Positions 27,660-36,270 are shown, counted from the first letter of the stretch. The stretch is DNA of 64,000 nt from Clostridiales bacterium (GCA_018372435.1 JAHAJA010000006.1:1-64000); one strand, 5' to 3'. Notes: generated by a model from the sequence alone, not told the origin. Made by a program: numbers and translations.

Positions 27660-27812
27660 ACATTACTTAGAAGCTTCTAAGTGTGAGCAGAAAAATTTAC
27701 TATATTTACGGAAACGCCTTCAACACGACATCCTGTCGTGGTTCAGGCTGGCTCGGCGTCCATGCCTCGCCTTCCTATTGGTTTATGCTCACACTAAGAA
27801 GTTCTACAGTTA
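27660..27812. repeat. GC-rich structured repeat unit between rng and ybaK
   Basis: Outer arms CTTCTAAGTGTGAGCA (27674-27689) and TGCTCACACTAAGAAG (27786-27801) pair with one mismatch. They enclose a GC-rich core with two hairpins: CACGACA-TCC-TGTCGTG (27724-27740) and GGC-TC-GGC / GCC-TC-GCC (27750-27771). The core stands out against the AT-rich surroundings and contains no ORF. The whole 27587-27993 gap is otherwise noncoding. It looks like a dispersed palindromic unit or structured RNA, unassigned to a known family. Confidence 0.6.
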
Positions 27813-27993
27813 TTACGCTATCGTTTCTTACAGAGTATATGTGCGGTTCTAGCATCTAACTACTTTACTATGAGTTTCGCTGTTATACACAACACAATTA
27901 TTTCGACATCTGATGAATAAATATCCGCTAGGCTTTATTAAAAAGCATAAATTACTTAATACTAATTATTCTAGAAGGAACAAGGAGGTTAAC

Positions 27994-28461
27994 ATGAATA
28001 AAACAAATGTTATGCGATTATTAGAACAAGCAGAGATACCTTATATACCACATGAATATGAAGTTGATGAAAACAATCTTGCTGGTGAACATGTGGCGGA
28101 ACAAATAGGTCTACCGTTTGAGAGGGTATTTAAAACATTAGCAGCATTTGGTGAAAAACATGGTGTAGCAGTGTTTTGTATTCCTGTAGGTACGGAGCTG
28201 GATCTTAAGAAAGCAGCGAAGGCAGCAGGAGAGAAGAAGATTGATCTGCTACCAGTAAAAGACCTTTTAAAACATACGGGGTATATACGTGGTGGTTGCT
28301 CGCCTATTGGCATGAAGAAGAAATATCCTACTTATATTGATGAAACAGCAATCTTATATGATACGATTACAGTAAGTGCAGGTGTTCGGGGTTGTCAGAT
28401 AGAATTAAATCCAAATGCACTTATCTCATATGTAGATGCTAAAGAAATTGATTTGACTTGA
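27994..28461 (+). CDS. ybaK: YbaK/EbsC-type aminoacyl-tRNA deacylase (Cys-tRNAPro)
   Basis: Trans-editing hydrolase that removes cysteine mischarged on tRNA-Pro. 155 residues with the YbaK fold signatures: VFKTLAAFGEK, AVFCIPVGTELDLKKAAKA (catalytic lysine region), YIRGGCSPIGMKKKYPTYID and VSAGVRGCQIELNP. The ATG at 27994 has AAGGAGG six bases upstream; the frame is open 27 codons further without a site. It is the first gene of the block that separates rng from rplU, followed after 56 bases by the dehydrogenase gene. Confidence 0.9.
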   Translation: MNKTNVMRLLEQAEIPYIPHEYEVDENNLAGEHVAEQIGLPFERVFKTLAAFGEKHGVAVFCIPVGTELDLKKAAKAAGEKKIDLLPVKDLLKHTGYIRGGCSPIGMKKKYPTYIDETAILYDTITVSAGVRGCQIELNPNALISYVDAKEIDLT

Positions 28462-28517
28462 TAAGTGTGGGTAATAATAAATAGAGAGTTTTAAATAGCA
28501 AGAAAGAAGGAGAAAGT

Positions 28518-29474
28518 ATGAAAATTACTGTAATTGGATGCGGACGTTGGGGTTCTTTAATAACTTGGTATCTAGATAGTATTGGCCATGATATTACGTT
28601 GTATGGTCGTGAGAATTCAAAGAATATGCAACGTTTTATGAAGGAGAGAAAGAACGATTTATTGGTATTCCCTGAATCAATAAAGTTAGTGACTGACTTA
28701 GCTTGTGTAAAAGAAGCTGAGGTAATTGTGATATCAGTTAATTCACAAGGTTTGCAATCTCTTATGGATGAACTTAAACAGTATGAACTGACAGACAAAA
28801 TCTTTGTGCTATGTATGAAAGGAATCGAAATCTCTACAGGTAGGAGATTGTCACAAATCGCAAATGATAATCTGGATTTTTCCAATAATGTTGCAGTATG
28901 GATAGGGCCTGGTCACGTGCAAGAGTTTTATCATGGTATACCAAATTGTATGGTAATTGACAGTAACGATAACAAAACAAAAGAGTTGTTAGTGAACGAA
29001 TTCTCCAGTGATTTGATTCGGTTTTACTATGGACAGGATCTAATTGGGAATGAGATTGGTGCTGCTGCAAAGAATGTAATTGGTATTGCTGCTGGTATGC
29101 TTGATGGATTAGACTTATCTACATTAAAAGGGGCATTAATGTCTAGAGGTACAAGAGAAGTTGCTAGGCTAATTAAAGCAATGGGTGGTAACGAATTATC
29201 AGCATATGGTCTATGTCATCTAGGTGACTATGAGGCTACTGTGTTCTCGAAGTTCAGTCATAATAGAAGTTTTGGTGAAGCTTTAATTAAAAAAGAGCCA
29301 TTTGATGCACTTGCTGAGGGGTATTATACCGTGAAAGCAATGTTAAATCTAGGGAAGAATTACGGTGTAGATTTACCAATCTGTACAGCAGTCTATGAGA
29401 TACTTTACCGAGAAAAGGATGCCAAGGAAGTGTTAAATGGATTATTTACTAGATCCTTAAAGAATGAATTTTAA
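28518..29474 (+). CDS. gpsA: NAD(P)H-dependent glycerol-3-phosphate dehydrogenase (GpsA-like)
   Basis: Reduces dihydroxyacetone phosphate to sn-glycerol-3-phosphate for phospholipid synthesis. Rossmann motif VIGCGRWGSL at residues 5-14, SVNSQGLQSLM, MKGIE, WIGPGHVQEF (GPS/GPG loop), the catalytic-lysine region NEIGAAAKNVIGIAAGM and MSRGTREVARL. At 318 residues it is slightly shorter than typical GpsA, and NGRE-type stretches differ from the family, so it may be a paralogue with another substrate. AAGGAG precedes the ATG. A terminator follows directly. Confidence 0.8.
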   Translation: MKITVIGCGRWGSLITWYLDSIGHDITLYGRENSKNMQRFMKERKNDLLVFPESIKLVTDLACVKEAEVIVISVNSQGLQSLMDELKQYELTDKIFVLCMKGIEISTGRRLSQIANDNLDFSNNVAVWIGPGHVQEFYHGIPNCMVIDSNDNKTKELLVNEFSSDLIRFYYGQDLIGNEIGAAAKNVIGIAAGMLDGLDLSTLKGALMSRGTREVARLIKAMGGNELSAYGLCHLGDYEATVFSKFSHNRSFGEALIKKEPFDALAEGYYTVKAMLNLGKNYGVDLPICTAVYEILYREKDAKEVLNGLFTRSLKNEF

Positions 29475-29487
29475 TAAATTTTACTAT

Positions 29488-29530
29488 AAAAGAAGAGACT
29501 GTAGAACTTTTACCGTTTCTTCTTTTTTTT
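29488..29530 (+). terminator. Rho-independent terminator after the gpsA-like gene
   Basis: AAAAGAAGAGAC (29489-29500 region) pairs with GTTTCTTCTTTT (from 29515, one G-U pair), followed by eight T. It separates ybaK-gpsA from the sensor kinase unit. Confidence 0.8.
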
Positions 29531-29548
29531 GCCTTTATGAGTTTTTAT

Positions 29549-29577
29549 TTGCCTATTTGTGGGAAAAAGGCTATAAT
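29549..29577 (+). promoter_or_regulatory. Predicted sigma-A promoter for the DISM kinase operon
   Basis: TTGCCT (29549-29554), 17 bases, perfect TATAAT (29572-29577), 33 bases before the kinase start codon. Confidence 0.65.
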
Positions 29578-29610
29578 TAACATTAAAAAATACATATAAA
29601 GGATGCTTAG

Positions 29611-31494
29611 ATGCAAAAAAATCATTATTACATAAAAATGAAAAAAGGATTAATTTATTTTTCAATTTGTTTACTTTTAGTATTCTTTTTTTATTTACTG
29701 TACAATAATTTTGAGATACTACAAGGAAAAGCGAATAAGGGGGAGATGATAGCTACCAAGGAGATGACAGAGACATCAGTTATTACCTTAGATGGAGAGT
29801 GGGAATTCTACCCAATGCAGCTAAAGACCAATGATTTAAAAAAGCCATACTATATTCAGGTACCTGGAAGTTGGACACATTCCTTTAATGCTAAAGATTC
29901 AGAACACAGATATGGTTATGGCACTTATCGGTTAATTCTACATCTAAAAGAGAATACGAATTACTGCTTGAAGACACGATTCTTATCCAGTGCTTATCGT
30001 TTATATATTAATGGAGAATTTATGGCTGCTAATGGTAGTTTGTCAACAACTAAAGAAGGTGAAGTAGCAAGCTGGGAACCTAAAATGATTCATTTTCAAA
30101 CGAAACAGGCTGACACAGAGATTGTAATTCAGATCTCTAATTACTCCTGTTATGAAGGCGGAATTATTACGAGCATTGTGCTTGGAAGTACAACGGGAAT
30201 CTATAAGTATGGTTATTTGATTATTCTACGAAATGCAGTATTTATGGGAATAATTATTGGGATTGGATTTTTTCTTATTATTTTTAATATGGCGGTACGC
30301 AAAAACCGACTATCAGGTTGGCTTGGACTGTTTTGCATAGCTTCTTTCTTATTGGAGTTGATATTTGATGGTGAAATTTTATTTTCATTAATTCCAAATG
30401 CTCCTGTATCCTTGTTTACTAAAATCGAGTATCTTGCATTCATCGGACAAGTTATTGCAATGCTTCAATTTGTTCGAACAATGTATCCAGAGTATACGAA
30501 TAAGAAATCTTTTTACATAATAAGAAGTATCGACGGATTGTATCTTGCTTTAATATTAGTTGCATCAACACTTACAGTTATCTATACAGATAGTATCTTG
30601 ATGATTGTGTTGTTCTTGAATTGGTTCTATTGTGTATATGTCACAATACTATCGAGAAAGACATACAAAAAGAGTAATCTTATTCTACTTCTTGGAATTG
30701 GATTTTTATTGGTAGGAGGAATATTACAATTTCTTGATATGCGGTGGCTTCTTCATCGCAACTTAAACATGTCAGAAGATTACTATATTCTTGGTGTTTT
30801 ACTGTTTATCTTATGCCAGTCTTACATTATCTTCTTTGATATTGCGGAAAACTTCCGGAAGGCGAATCTTGCTAAGCGAATGGAAATTGCATTCTTACAA
30901 GCACAGATAGCACCGCATTTCTTCTTTAATGTAATAAATAATATCTACTATTTAATGGATAAGGATGCTTCTATGGCAAAAAGATTATTATTGTGTTTTA
31001 GTGATTTCCTGCATGTTAAGCACAAATTTGATTATAGGAGCAATATTTTCTACACATTGAAGGAAGAACTTGATTTAGTACATTCATTTGTTGAAATAGA
31101 AAACATACGATTGGATAACAAAATAAATCTTACAGTTGAAGTAAAAGAAGTTGTATTGCAAACTAAGATTTTACCATTGATTCTTCAACCCTTGGTGGAG
31201 AATTCTATTAAGCATGGATTTCAAGGAAAACCTTTATCTATTATGATTTTAATTGAACAGCAACAAGAAGCAATCGCATATTGTATTAATGACAATGGAA
31301 AAGGAATTAGTAGAAATCAATTAGTGGATATTGTACAAAATAAAACAGAGTCAAAAGGAGTTGGTATTACCAACATTAACTATCGTCTACAGGATTGTTA
31401 TGGAACAAGGTTGCACATAGATAGTATGCTTGAGGAAGGTACCACCATAACATTTCAAATACAAGATAATAAATTATATAAAGGAGAGAGCTAA
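29611..31494 (+). CDS. 7TMR-DISM sensor histidine kinase (LytS/His_kinase type)
   Basis: 627 residues. Signal-anchor helix (about 12-31); an extracellular jelly-roll DISMED2-like domain (about 50-195: LDGEWEFYPMQL, VPGSWTH, YGTYRLILHL, FLSSAYRLYING), typically a ligand or carbohydrate binder; seven transmembrane helices (about 205-405); then the His_kinase transmitter with QIAPHFFFNVINNI (H436 phosphorylated) and a C-terminal ATPase (LQPLVENSIKHGF N-box, NDNGKGI, GVGITNINYRL). The fold pairs with LytTR regulators, and such a gene begins three bases after the stop. I infer that it senses an external ligand and controls the glycine-repeat/RHS genes downstream. Confidence 0.9.
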   Translation: MQKNHYYIKMKKGLIYFSICLLLVFFFYLLYNNFEILQGKANKGEMIATKEMTETSVITLDGEWEFYPMQLKTNDLKKPYYIQVPGSWTHSFNAKDSEHRYGYGTYRLILHLKENTNYCLKTRFLSSAYRLYINGEFMAANGSLSTTKEGEVASWEPKMIHFQTKQADTEIVIQISNYSCYEGGIITSIVLGSTTGIYKYGYLIILRNAVFMGIIIGIGFFLIIFNMAVRKNRLSGWLGLFCIASFLLELIFDGEILFSLIPNAPVSLFTKIEYLAFIGQVIAMLQFVRTMYPEYTNKKSFYIIRSIDGLYLALILVASTLTVIYTDSILMIVLFLNWFYCVYVTILSRKTYKKSNLILLLGIGFLLVGGILQFLDMRWLLHRNLNMSEDYYILGVLLFILCQSYIIFFDIAENFRKANLAKRMEIAFLQAQIAPHFFFNVINNIYYLMDKDASMAKRLLLCFSDFLHVKHKFDYRSNIFYTLKEELDLVHSFVEIENIRLDNKINLTVEVKEVVLQTKILPLILQPLVENSIKHGFQGKPLSIMILIEQQQEAIAYCINDNGKGISRNQLVDIVQNKTESKGVGITNINYRLQDCYGTRLHIDSMLEEGTTITFQIQDNKLYKGES

Positions 31495-31496
31495 GA

Positions 31497-32234
31497 TTGA
31501 GAGCTGTAATAATAGATGATGAAAAAAATGCTGCAATGCAGTTGTATTCATTGATAGAAGATTATGCTGCAATTACTGTTGTTAACATATTCACTGATCC
31601 TTGTGAGGGGCTTAGATGGCTAATAAAAGAATCGATTGATTTACTTTTTCTTGATATAGATATGCCTAATATTAGTGGAATCTACATAGCAGAATTACTT
31701 AGCGAATTACAACCAGAAATTAAAATTTGTTTTGTCACCGCTTTTGATGATTTTGCCATAAAGGCATTTGAAATTAATGCCCTTGATTATATACTAAAAC
31801 CCTGTACGAAAGAACGTTTAAACAGCTGCATTAGTAAATTAGCTAGAATTTCTATGAAGAAGAAAGAGCTTGAAGTTGTAAGTGATAGTAGCCCTTATGA
31901 TTTAGATATTATTTGTGGATACGATAACGAGAATATTGTGTTGTTGAATTATAGTGATATTTACTATATAGAAACAGTACAGGGAGGAACCGAAATTCAT
32001 TGCAAAGATACAACGTATAGGGGAAATAAGGCTTTAAGTTTCTACGAGGATAAATTAAAGAAAAAGTCCTTTTTTAGAACGCATAAATGCTATCTAGTTA
32101 ATTTGTCTAAGGTGGATAAGTTTCGACCAAGAATTAATTATACATATGATATGTTCTTTCGTGAGAGTAAAGAGATTGTTCCAGTAAGTAGAAACAAAGT
32201 TAGAGAGTTAAAAGCAGTTTTTAATACTTTCTAA
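31497..32234 (+). CDS. LytTR-type response regulator
   Basis: 245 residues: receiver domain (1-120) with the phosphoacceptor D53 in LFLDIDMPNISG, the acidic pocket IDDEKN, the lysine loop LDYILKPCTKER; then a LytTR DNA-binding domain (about 140-240: IYYIETVQGGTEIHCKD, FFRTHKCYLVNLSKVDKF). It would bind paired direct repeats upstream of a weak promoter. It starts with TTG (31497) preceded by AAAGGAGAG and is co-transcribed with the kinase. A candidate target is at 33405-33434. Confidence 0.9.
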   Translation: MRAVIIDDEKNAAMQLYSLIEDYAAITVVNIFTDPCEGLRWLIKESIDLLFLDIDMPNISGIYIAELLSELQPEIKICFVTAFDDFAIKAFEINALDYILKPCTKERLNSCISKLARISMKKKELEVVSDSSPYDLDIICGYDNENIVLLNYSDIYYIETVQGGTEIHCKDTTYRGNKALSFYEDKLKKKSFFRTHKCYLVNLSKVDKFRPRINYTYDMFFRESKEIVPVSRNKVRELKAVFNTF

Positions 32235-32268
32235 AGAAAACTGTAAATAAAATATAAGGAGGGTAATT

Positions 32269-33273
32269 ATGATAAAATTGAATACGGTGAAGGTATCCGA
32301 TTTAAAGAAAGGAGACATTATATTATTAGAATGTGAAGAAGGTGATATCATATCACGTGCCATCGCATTACTTACAAAATCAAAGGTGACACATGCAACC
32401 GTTAGTCGCGGAATCATGGAGGGACTTGATAATAATGGTGTGGGTTATATTGCAGAGGAAACACCAAAGTATGCGACATATAGTACTTTACTTGATCGAA
32501 CCGAGCGTGTTGCTTATGTAATGCGACTGAATATGGAAGAAAAGGATATGCAGCCGGTTATGGATATTGTTGACAGATATGTTGAAGCAAAATGGCCCTA
32601 TGCTTCTTTAGCACAACCATTTCTAGCTATGTATTTTCTTGTAAAGGATATTTCTGACACATTTCATCTATGTCAAATAGGAACGAAACTTATGAAATTA
32701 GCAATGGGAACAATGATTGAACTGCTCAATCAGCTTCTTCATGATGGGAAGAATCCGATGATGTGCTCCCAGTTCGCATATCATTGTTATAAAGAGGCTG
32801 GACCGCAGTATGAGATACATATGAAAGGAGAACGAAATCCTTCTTTACTAACACAAGTAGTGAAGGAAATTCGTGAACATTATACGGAATTTGAGGAAGA
32901 TTTGAAGGCAGATTCTTTGCAATATTCATCTGATAACATGAAAGTTAATGCTGCTGATACTGAGGAAATTCTTGAAGAGTTGTGTAAGGAACTACAAAAG
33001 AGTGAGGATTTACAGACGGATCCGATAACACAAGAGAAAAAAGTTAATGAACTTTCACATGATTTTATAGTTCAGGTTATTCATTTTTGTAAATTATTCA
33101 ATAAGGTATTTATTCCGAAAGAAGAGCAAATTGCGACTTCTGAGGCTGAAGACAACTGGTTAGAACAGTTTTCATTGATGCAGGAATATTTTATTGCACC
33201 AGAAGATTTATTACATAATACAAAAAACCTAATTTGTTTGGGAACATTGGATTATGAAGGGTATCATATATAG
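32269..33273 (+). CDS. YiiX/YebB-like permuted papain-fold cysteine hydrolase
   Basis: 334 residues, permuted NlpC/P60 fold. The nucleophile is C166 in PMMCSQFAYHCYKEAG, the catalytic histidine is H42 in KVTHATV, and the acidic residue lies in YIAEETPK; KKGDIILLE is the entry strand. The last ~130 residues are a charged helical extension without a known domain. No signal peptide is visible, so it would act in the cytoplasm unless exported by another route. Members act on lipids, peptides or amides. It begins 34 bases after the LytTR gene (AAGGAGG site) and ends at a terminator. I infer a role in processing products of this locus. Confidence 0.72.
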   Translation: MIKLNTVKVSDLKKGDIILLECEEGDIISRAIALLTKSKVTHATVSRGIMEGLDNNGVGYIAEETPKYATYSTLLDRTERVAYVMRLNMEEKDMQPVMDIVDRYVEAKWPYASLAQPFLAMYFLVKDISDTFHLCQIGTKLMKLAMGTMIELLNQLLHDGKNPMMCSQFAYHCYKEAGPQYEIHMKGERNPSLLTQVVKEIREHYTEFEEDLKADSLQYSSDNMKVNAADTEEILEELCKELQKSEDLQTDPITQEKKVNELSHDFIVQVIHFCKLFNKVFIPKEEQIATSEAEDNWLEQFSLMQEYFIAPEDLLHNTKNLICLGTLDYEGYHI

Positions 33274-33301
33274 TACATAATTAAATAAATAATAGATATA
33301 C

Positions 33302-33380
33302 AAAAATTCCAAGAAATTGTGTAATGGCGAAATGAAGGGCACGTCATTAGAACACATTCTCTTGGAATTTTTTTATTATT
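33302..33380 (+). terminator. Strong terminator after the YiiX-like gene
   Basis: AAAAATTCCAAGAAATTGTGT (33302-33322) pairs with ACACATTCTCTTGGAATTTTT (33352-33372) with small internal loops, then a T-rich tail. It closes the sensor-regulator-hydrolase unit. Confidence 0.8.
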
Positions 33381-33404
33381 TTTGCGATTGCCAGTATGAT
33401 ATTA

Positions 33405-33434
33405 ACCGTTTAAACGAAATATTTGCCTGTTAGC
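33405..33434 (+). promoter_or_regulatory. Candidate LytTR operator for the glycine-repeat/RHS genes
   Basis: Two nine-base elements, ACCGTTTAA (33405-33413) and CCTGTTAGC (33426-33434), share the GTT core and are separated by exactly 12 bases, the spacing known for LytTR sites. The first fits the LytTR consensus well, the second partly. They lie just upstream of the promoter with a poor -35. Confidence 0.4.
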
Positions 33435-33442
33435 CAGAATCG

Positions 33443-33471
33443 AAAACAAATAAGGAGAATTACGCTACAAT
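33443..33471 (+). promoter_or_regulatory. Weak promoter with good -10 before the glycine-repeat genes
   Basis: TACAAT at 33466-33471; the -35 position (33443-33448) reads AAAACA, far from consensus. A good -10 with a bad -35, next to paired GTT repeats, is what an activator-dependent promoter looks like. Confidence 0.4.
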
Positions 33472-33529
33472 ACATAGCAACGGAAGAAATATATTTACAT
33501 TTTATAAAAAGGAAAGGAAGTGTACGACA

Positions 33530-34789
33530 TTGGAAGGGCCAAATGAATTTTTTGAAGTAGCTGGTTTACTAGGACATGATACGAATCGCCTTATGCTAGG
33601 AGAAGAAATCATTACATATATTAGAATTCCCACAATTACACAAGCTGCAAACATATTATCAAGGGCAGATTTGGAACAAAGAGCGAAACGGGCAAATACC
33701 TTCTTTGATGCAATTCGAGGACGTGAGCGGATGGGACAGGGAATTCACGACAGAGGAGAATCAGTTGTTTTTGCATATGGTCAACCACTAGTGAGTGACA
33801 CACATGGTCTTAATAGACATTTTCCCCTACGCGTGAAAGCAATCTCGGTAAAGGTTAAGCGTATTAAAGCAGGAGAATGCTTGGAGGTAAGCACCAGGGG
33901 CGTGGACTGGAATATTGATCATATGGAAGAATTATATTGTATCGTAAATATTGATACATTGATATTAGAACCTGGAGCATCTCTTATTGTAAGGGGAAAT
34001 GTTTTCTCTTTAATATGCCAGCATATTGTAAAACTAGGTACGGATACAGATGGAAAATATGATATTGGGATTTTGCCAACGCCATATGCATTTCATTCTG
34101 ATGGCTCCTTAAATATGGAGGGGGCTGATGGAAAGAAAGGAAAGAATGGAAAAGATGCTGATTTTGTTAAAGATGTAGAAACAAAAGCAACTTTTTTTGG
34201 AGCGTTGTATTATGGAGAACAGACAGAAGCCATTTCAGGGGAAAAGGGCGAAGATGGAGAACGTGGTCAAAAGGGTGAGGATGGAAAAGCTGGCGGTGCT
34301 ACAAAACTGGCGGAGATAACAATACGTGACATTGATGCAAAAAAAGGAAGCTTATGTATATTTGCCAAGACGGGAGATGGAGGAAGCGGAGGAAACGGTG
34401 GTGATGGCGGTGATGGAGGCCATGGAAGCAATGGACAAAGCGGTTATCAAACTTTGTCCAAATGGATTGCACAGGGACAGGGAGGTCATGGTGGCCATGG
34501 AGGAAACGGAGGTCATGGTGGTCATGGAGGAAACGGTGGAATTGCCTCGAATATATATATATCTGTGAAGCAGGAGCAAATAGACAGTGTTAAGGTCATA
34601 GCCGAACAGGGATTTGGCGGACTTCCAGGCAAAGGTGGAATGGGGGGACGCGGTGGGGCACCGGGAAAAGGAATCTCATATGGTAAAAAGGGCCGTGATG
34701 GTACCGAAGGAAATTCAGGACGAAGGGGACATAACCGAATGGCACCACCGGTATTTCTAAACGAAGTTAAACTGTCAAGTACAGATTAA
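33530..34789 (+). CDS. Glycine-repeat (collagen-like/polyglycine) protein A
   Basis: 419 residues, unrecognised family. A non-repetitive N-terminal domain (1-200) ends in a beta-rich stretch (NIDTLILEPGASLIV). A collagen-like GXY block follows (about 235-257, GEKGEDGERGQKGEDG), then ITIRDI..SLCIF, then long GGX runs (about 282-302 and 316-340, e.g. GGHGGHGGNGG), another beta segment, and a third Gly block. GGX repeats can pack as polyglycine II helices, as in a phage adhesin tip. No signal peptide, sortase motif or transmembrane helix is visible. It starts with TTG after GGAAAGGAAG. It is a paralogue of the next gene and precedes the RHS gene. Confidence 0.7.
   Translation: MEGPNEFFEVAGLLGHDTNRLMLGEEIITYIRIPTITQAANILSRADLEQRAKRANTFFDAIRGRERMGQGIHDRGESVVFAYGQPLVSDTHGLNRHFPLRVKAISVKVKRIKAGECLEVSTRGVDWNIDHMEELYCIVNIDTLILEPGASLIVRGNVFSLICQHIVKLGTDTDGKYDIGILPTPYAFHSDGSLNMEGADGKKGKNGKDADFVKDVETKATFFGALYYGEQTEAISGEKGEDGERGQKGEDGKAGGATKLAEITIRDIDAKKGSLCIFAKTGDGGSGGNGGDGGDGGHGSNGQSGYQTLSKWIAQGQGGHGGHGGNGGHGGHGGNGGIASNIYISVKQEQIDSVKVIAEQGFGGLPGKGGMGGRGGAPGKGISYGKKGRDGTEGNSGRRGHNRMAPPVFLNEVKLSSTD
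34481..34534 (+). repeat. Two tandem 27-base repeats inside the glycine-repeat gene
   Basis: 34481-34507 and 34508-34534 are identical except for one base (C/T in the middle). Each encodes GGHGGHGGN, so copy changes keep the frame. Confidence 0.85.
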
Positions 34790-34815
34790 CCAATATAATT
34801 TAAGGAGGATATATA

Positions 34816-36027
34816 ATGAGTACATTTAAAAAAATTGCACAGGAGTTTGGGCAGAGTGTAGAAGTCTTACAAAAGAATCAGGAATTGCATTCCTATCAGG
34901 AGATTAATGGTATCGATGATTTAAAACGATGGTTTACGAAAAATGGTATGCAGAGTACTCCATCGAATGAAGTTTTGATGGATACTATGAGAAATGAAAA
35001 GAACGATGGGAACAAACTTCCAGAAAAGGATTTAGTTCAAAAAGGTATGAATTATTTATTTAGTAATGGAACTTTACTAGAGGAAGAGAAAGAAACTTTA
35101 AATAATGTAATTCCAAAAAGAATTGAGCAAATTTCTATTGTGGACAAGACAATAGAGGAAGGCCAAATCTGGGAGCTTGGAACCTCTTCTACACCTGTAG
35201 ATATTAATATTGGTACGTTAACGATGAAAAGTGGTTCAGCAATTCGTGCATATAACACAGCTGTTAATTTACGAATTGAAAAGTTGAATAAAGAAAATGG
35301 TTCTACAAAGGGTAAGGTTAATTATGATTTTGGTTTCTTTGGAGTTAATGGAACGAAAGGTACTGTAGGAGCTGTTGGAGGTACCGGAGGAGCGGGTGCG
35401 CCAGGAAGCAAAGGAGAGGCCTCTTCGCCTGGAATTGCTGGTAAAGGTGGTGGACCAGGTTCAAAGGGCGATAATGGAGGTAAAGGTCATAAAGGTGGAA
35501 TGGGTCAAGATGGACTGCCTTGTATGCCAGCTACTATTACTATCAAGGATTTGACGAGGGTATCCTCGCTTGTTGTTTCTACATGCTCTGGAGCCGGTGG
35601 AGATGGAGGAGATGGTGGCAAAGGTGGTACTGGTGGAGCCGGAGGAAAGGGCGGAGATGGAATAACAACAGGCTGTGAAGGTAATAATGGTGGCCCAGGA
35701 GGAATGGGCGGTATTGGTGGTCAAGGAGGAGATGGAGGAGATGGTGGCAATGCTGTGAATGGTTATGATATTAATATAAATATTCCAGTAACCGAAACAT
35801 CATCTAAGATAATTAAGGTTATGGATACGGCACAGCCTGGTGCAGGAGGAGTCGGAGGAGCAGGAGGAGCTGGCGGTGCTGGTGGAGCTGGCGGCGATGC
35901 TGGCAAGCATTCTGATAGCGGACAATCTGCTGGTAACGGTGCTTCTGGTGACCCTGGAGAAATGGGGAAATCAGGTGCCATCAGTGGTTATCCAGGAAAT
36001 ATTTGTGTATCCTTAATCACATTCTAA
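34816..36027 (+). CDS. Glycine-repeat (collagen-like/polyglycine) protein B
   Basis: 403 residues, same plan as the preceding protein. A helical, charged N-terminus (1-140) is followed by a beta stretch (IGTLTMKSGSAIRAYNTAVN) that aligns with the TLILEPGAS part of protein A. Then Gly block 1 (about 174-236, mixed GXY and GGX), ITIKDLTRVSSLVVS, Gly block 2 (about 257-316, GGDGGDGGKGGTGG), a beta segment, and Gly block 3 (about 341-395). A few cysteines flank the blocks. No export signal or anchor is seen. AAGGAGG precedes the ATG, 26 bases after gene A. Probably a structural partner of A. Confidence 0.7.
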   Translation: MSTFKKIAQEFGQSVEVLQKNQELHSYQEINGIDDLKRWFTKNGMQSTPSNEVLMDTMRNEKNDGNKLPEKDLVQKGMNYLFSNGTLLEEEKETLNNVIPKRIEQISIVDKTIEEGQIWELGTSSTPVDINIGTLTMKSGSAIRAYNTAVNLRIEKLNKENGSTKGKVNYDFGFFGVNGTKGTVGAVGGTGGAGAPGSKGEASSPGIAGKGGGPGSKGDNGGKGHKGGMGQDGLPCMPATITIKDLTRVSSLVVSTCSGAGGDGGDGGKGGTGGAGGKGGDGITTGCEGNNGGPGGMGGIGGQGGDGGDGGNAVNGYDININIPVTETSSKIIKVMDTAQPGAGGVGGAGGAGGAGGAGGDAGKHSDSGQSAGNGASGDPGEMGKSGAISGYPGNICVSLITF

Positions 36028-36085
36028 TTGGTTTTTACTTAGCAACATTGGTTATGAATAATAAGGTATATCTTACATAAGTGAT

Positions 36086-36145
36086 TAGAGAGGGCATTAT
36101 TGAGAGGGGTTTATATAAGAAACTTCATGCCCTCTCGTCTTTTAT
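36086..36145 (+). terminator. Hairpin between glycine-repeat gene B and the RHS gene
   Basis: GAGAGGGCAT (36088-36097) pairs perfectly with ATGCCCTCTC (36127-36136), followed by GTCTTTTATG. GAGAGGGG recurs at 36102 and 36153. It may attenuate transcription into the RHS gene; no strong promoter was recognised in the remaining gap. Confidence 0.65.
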
Positions 36146-36270
36146 GTTATAGAGAGGGGTATTAAATTATCAGTTTCAGAAAATTCGAACTATCCTAGGA
36201 GATTGTTTCATCGCTGAGGGAATTTCCGAGGAAAGAGGTTAATTTATTACACAGAAAGGAATTAAATCTT

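Noticed and set aside
28439..28885. Minus-strand ORF opposite the gpsA-like gene
   Set aside because: No ribosome site, low-complexity Ser/Leu composition, fully covered by a well-supported gene.
34370..34760. Regular short repeats that might suggest a CRISPR array
   Set aside because: They are codon-level glycine repeats in an open frame, without spacers of constant length.
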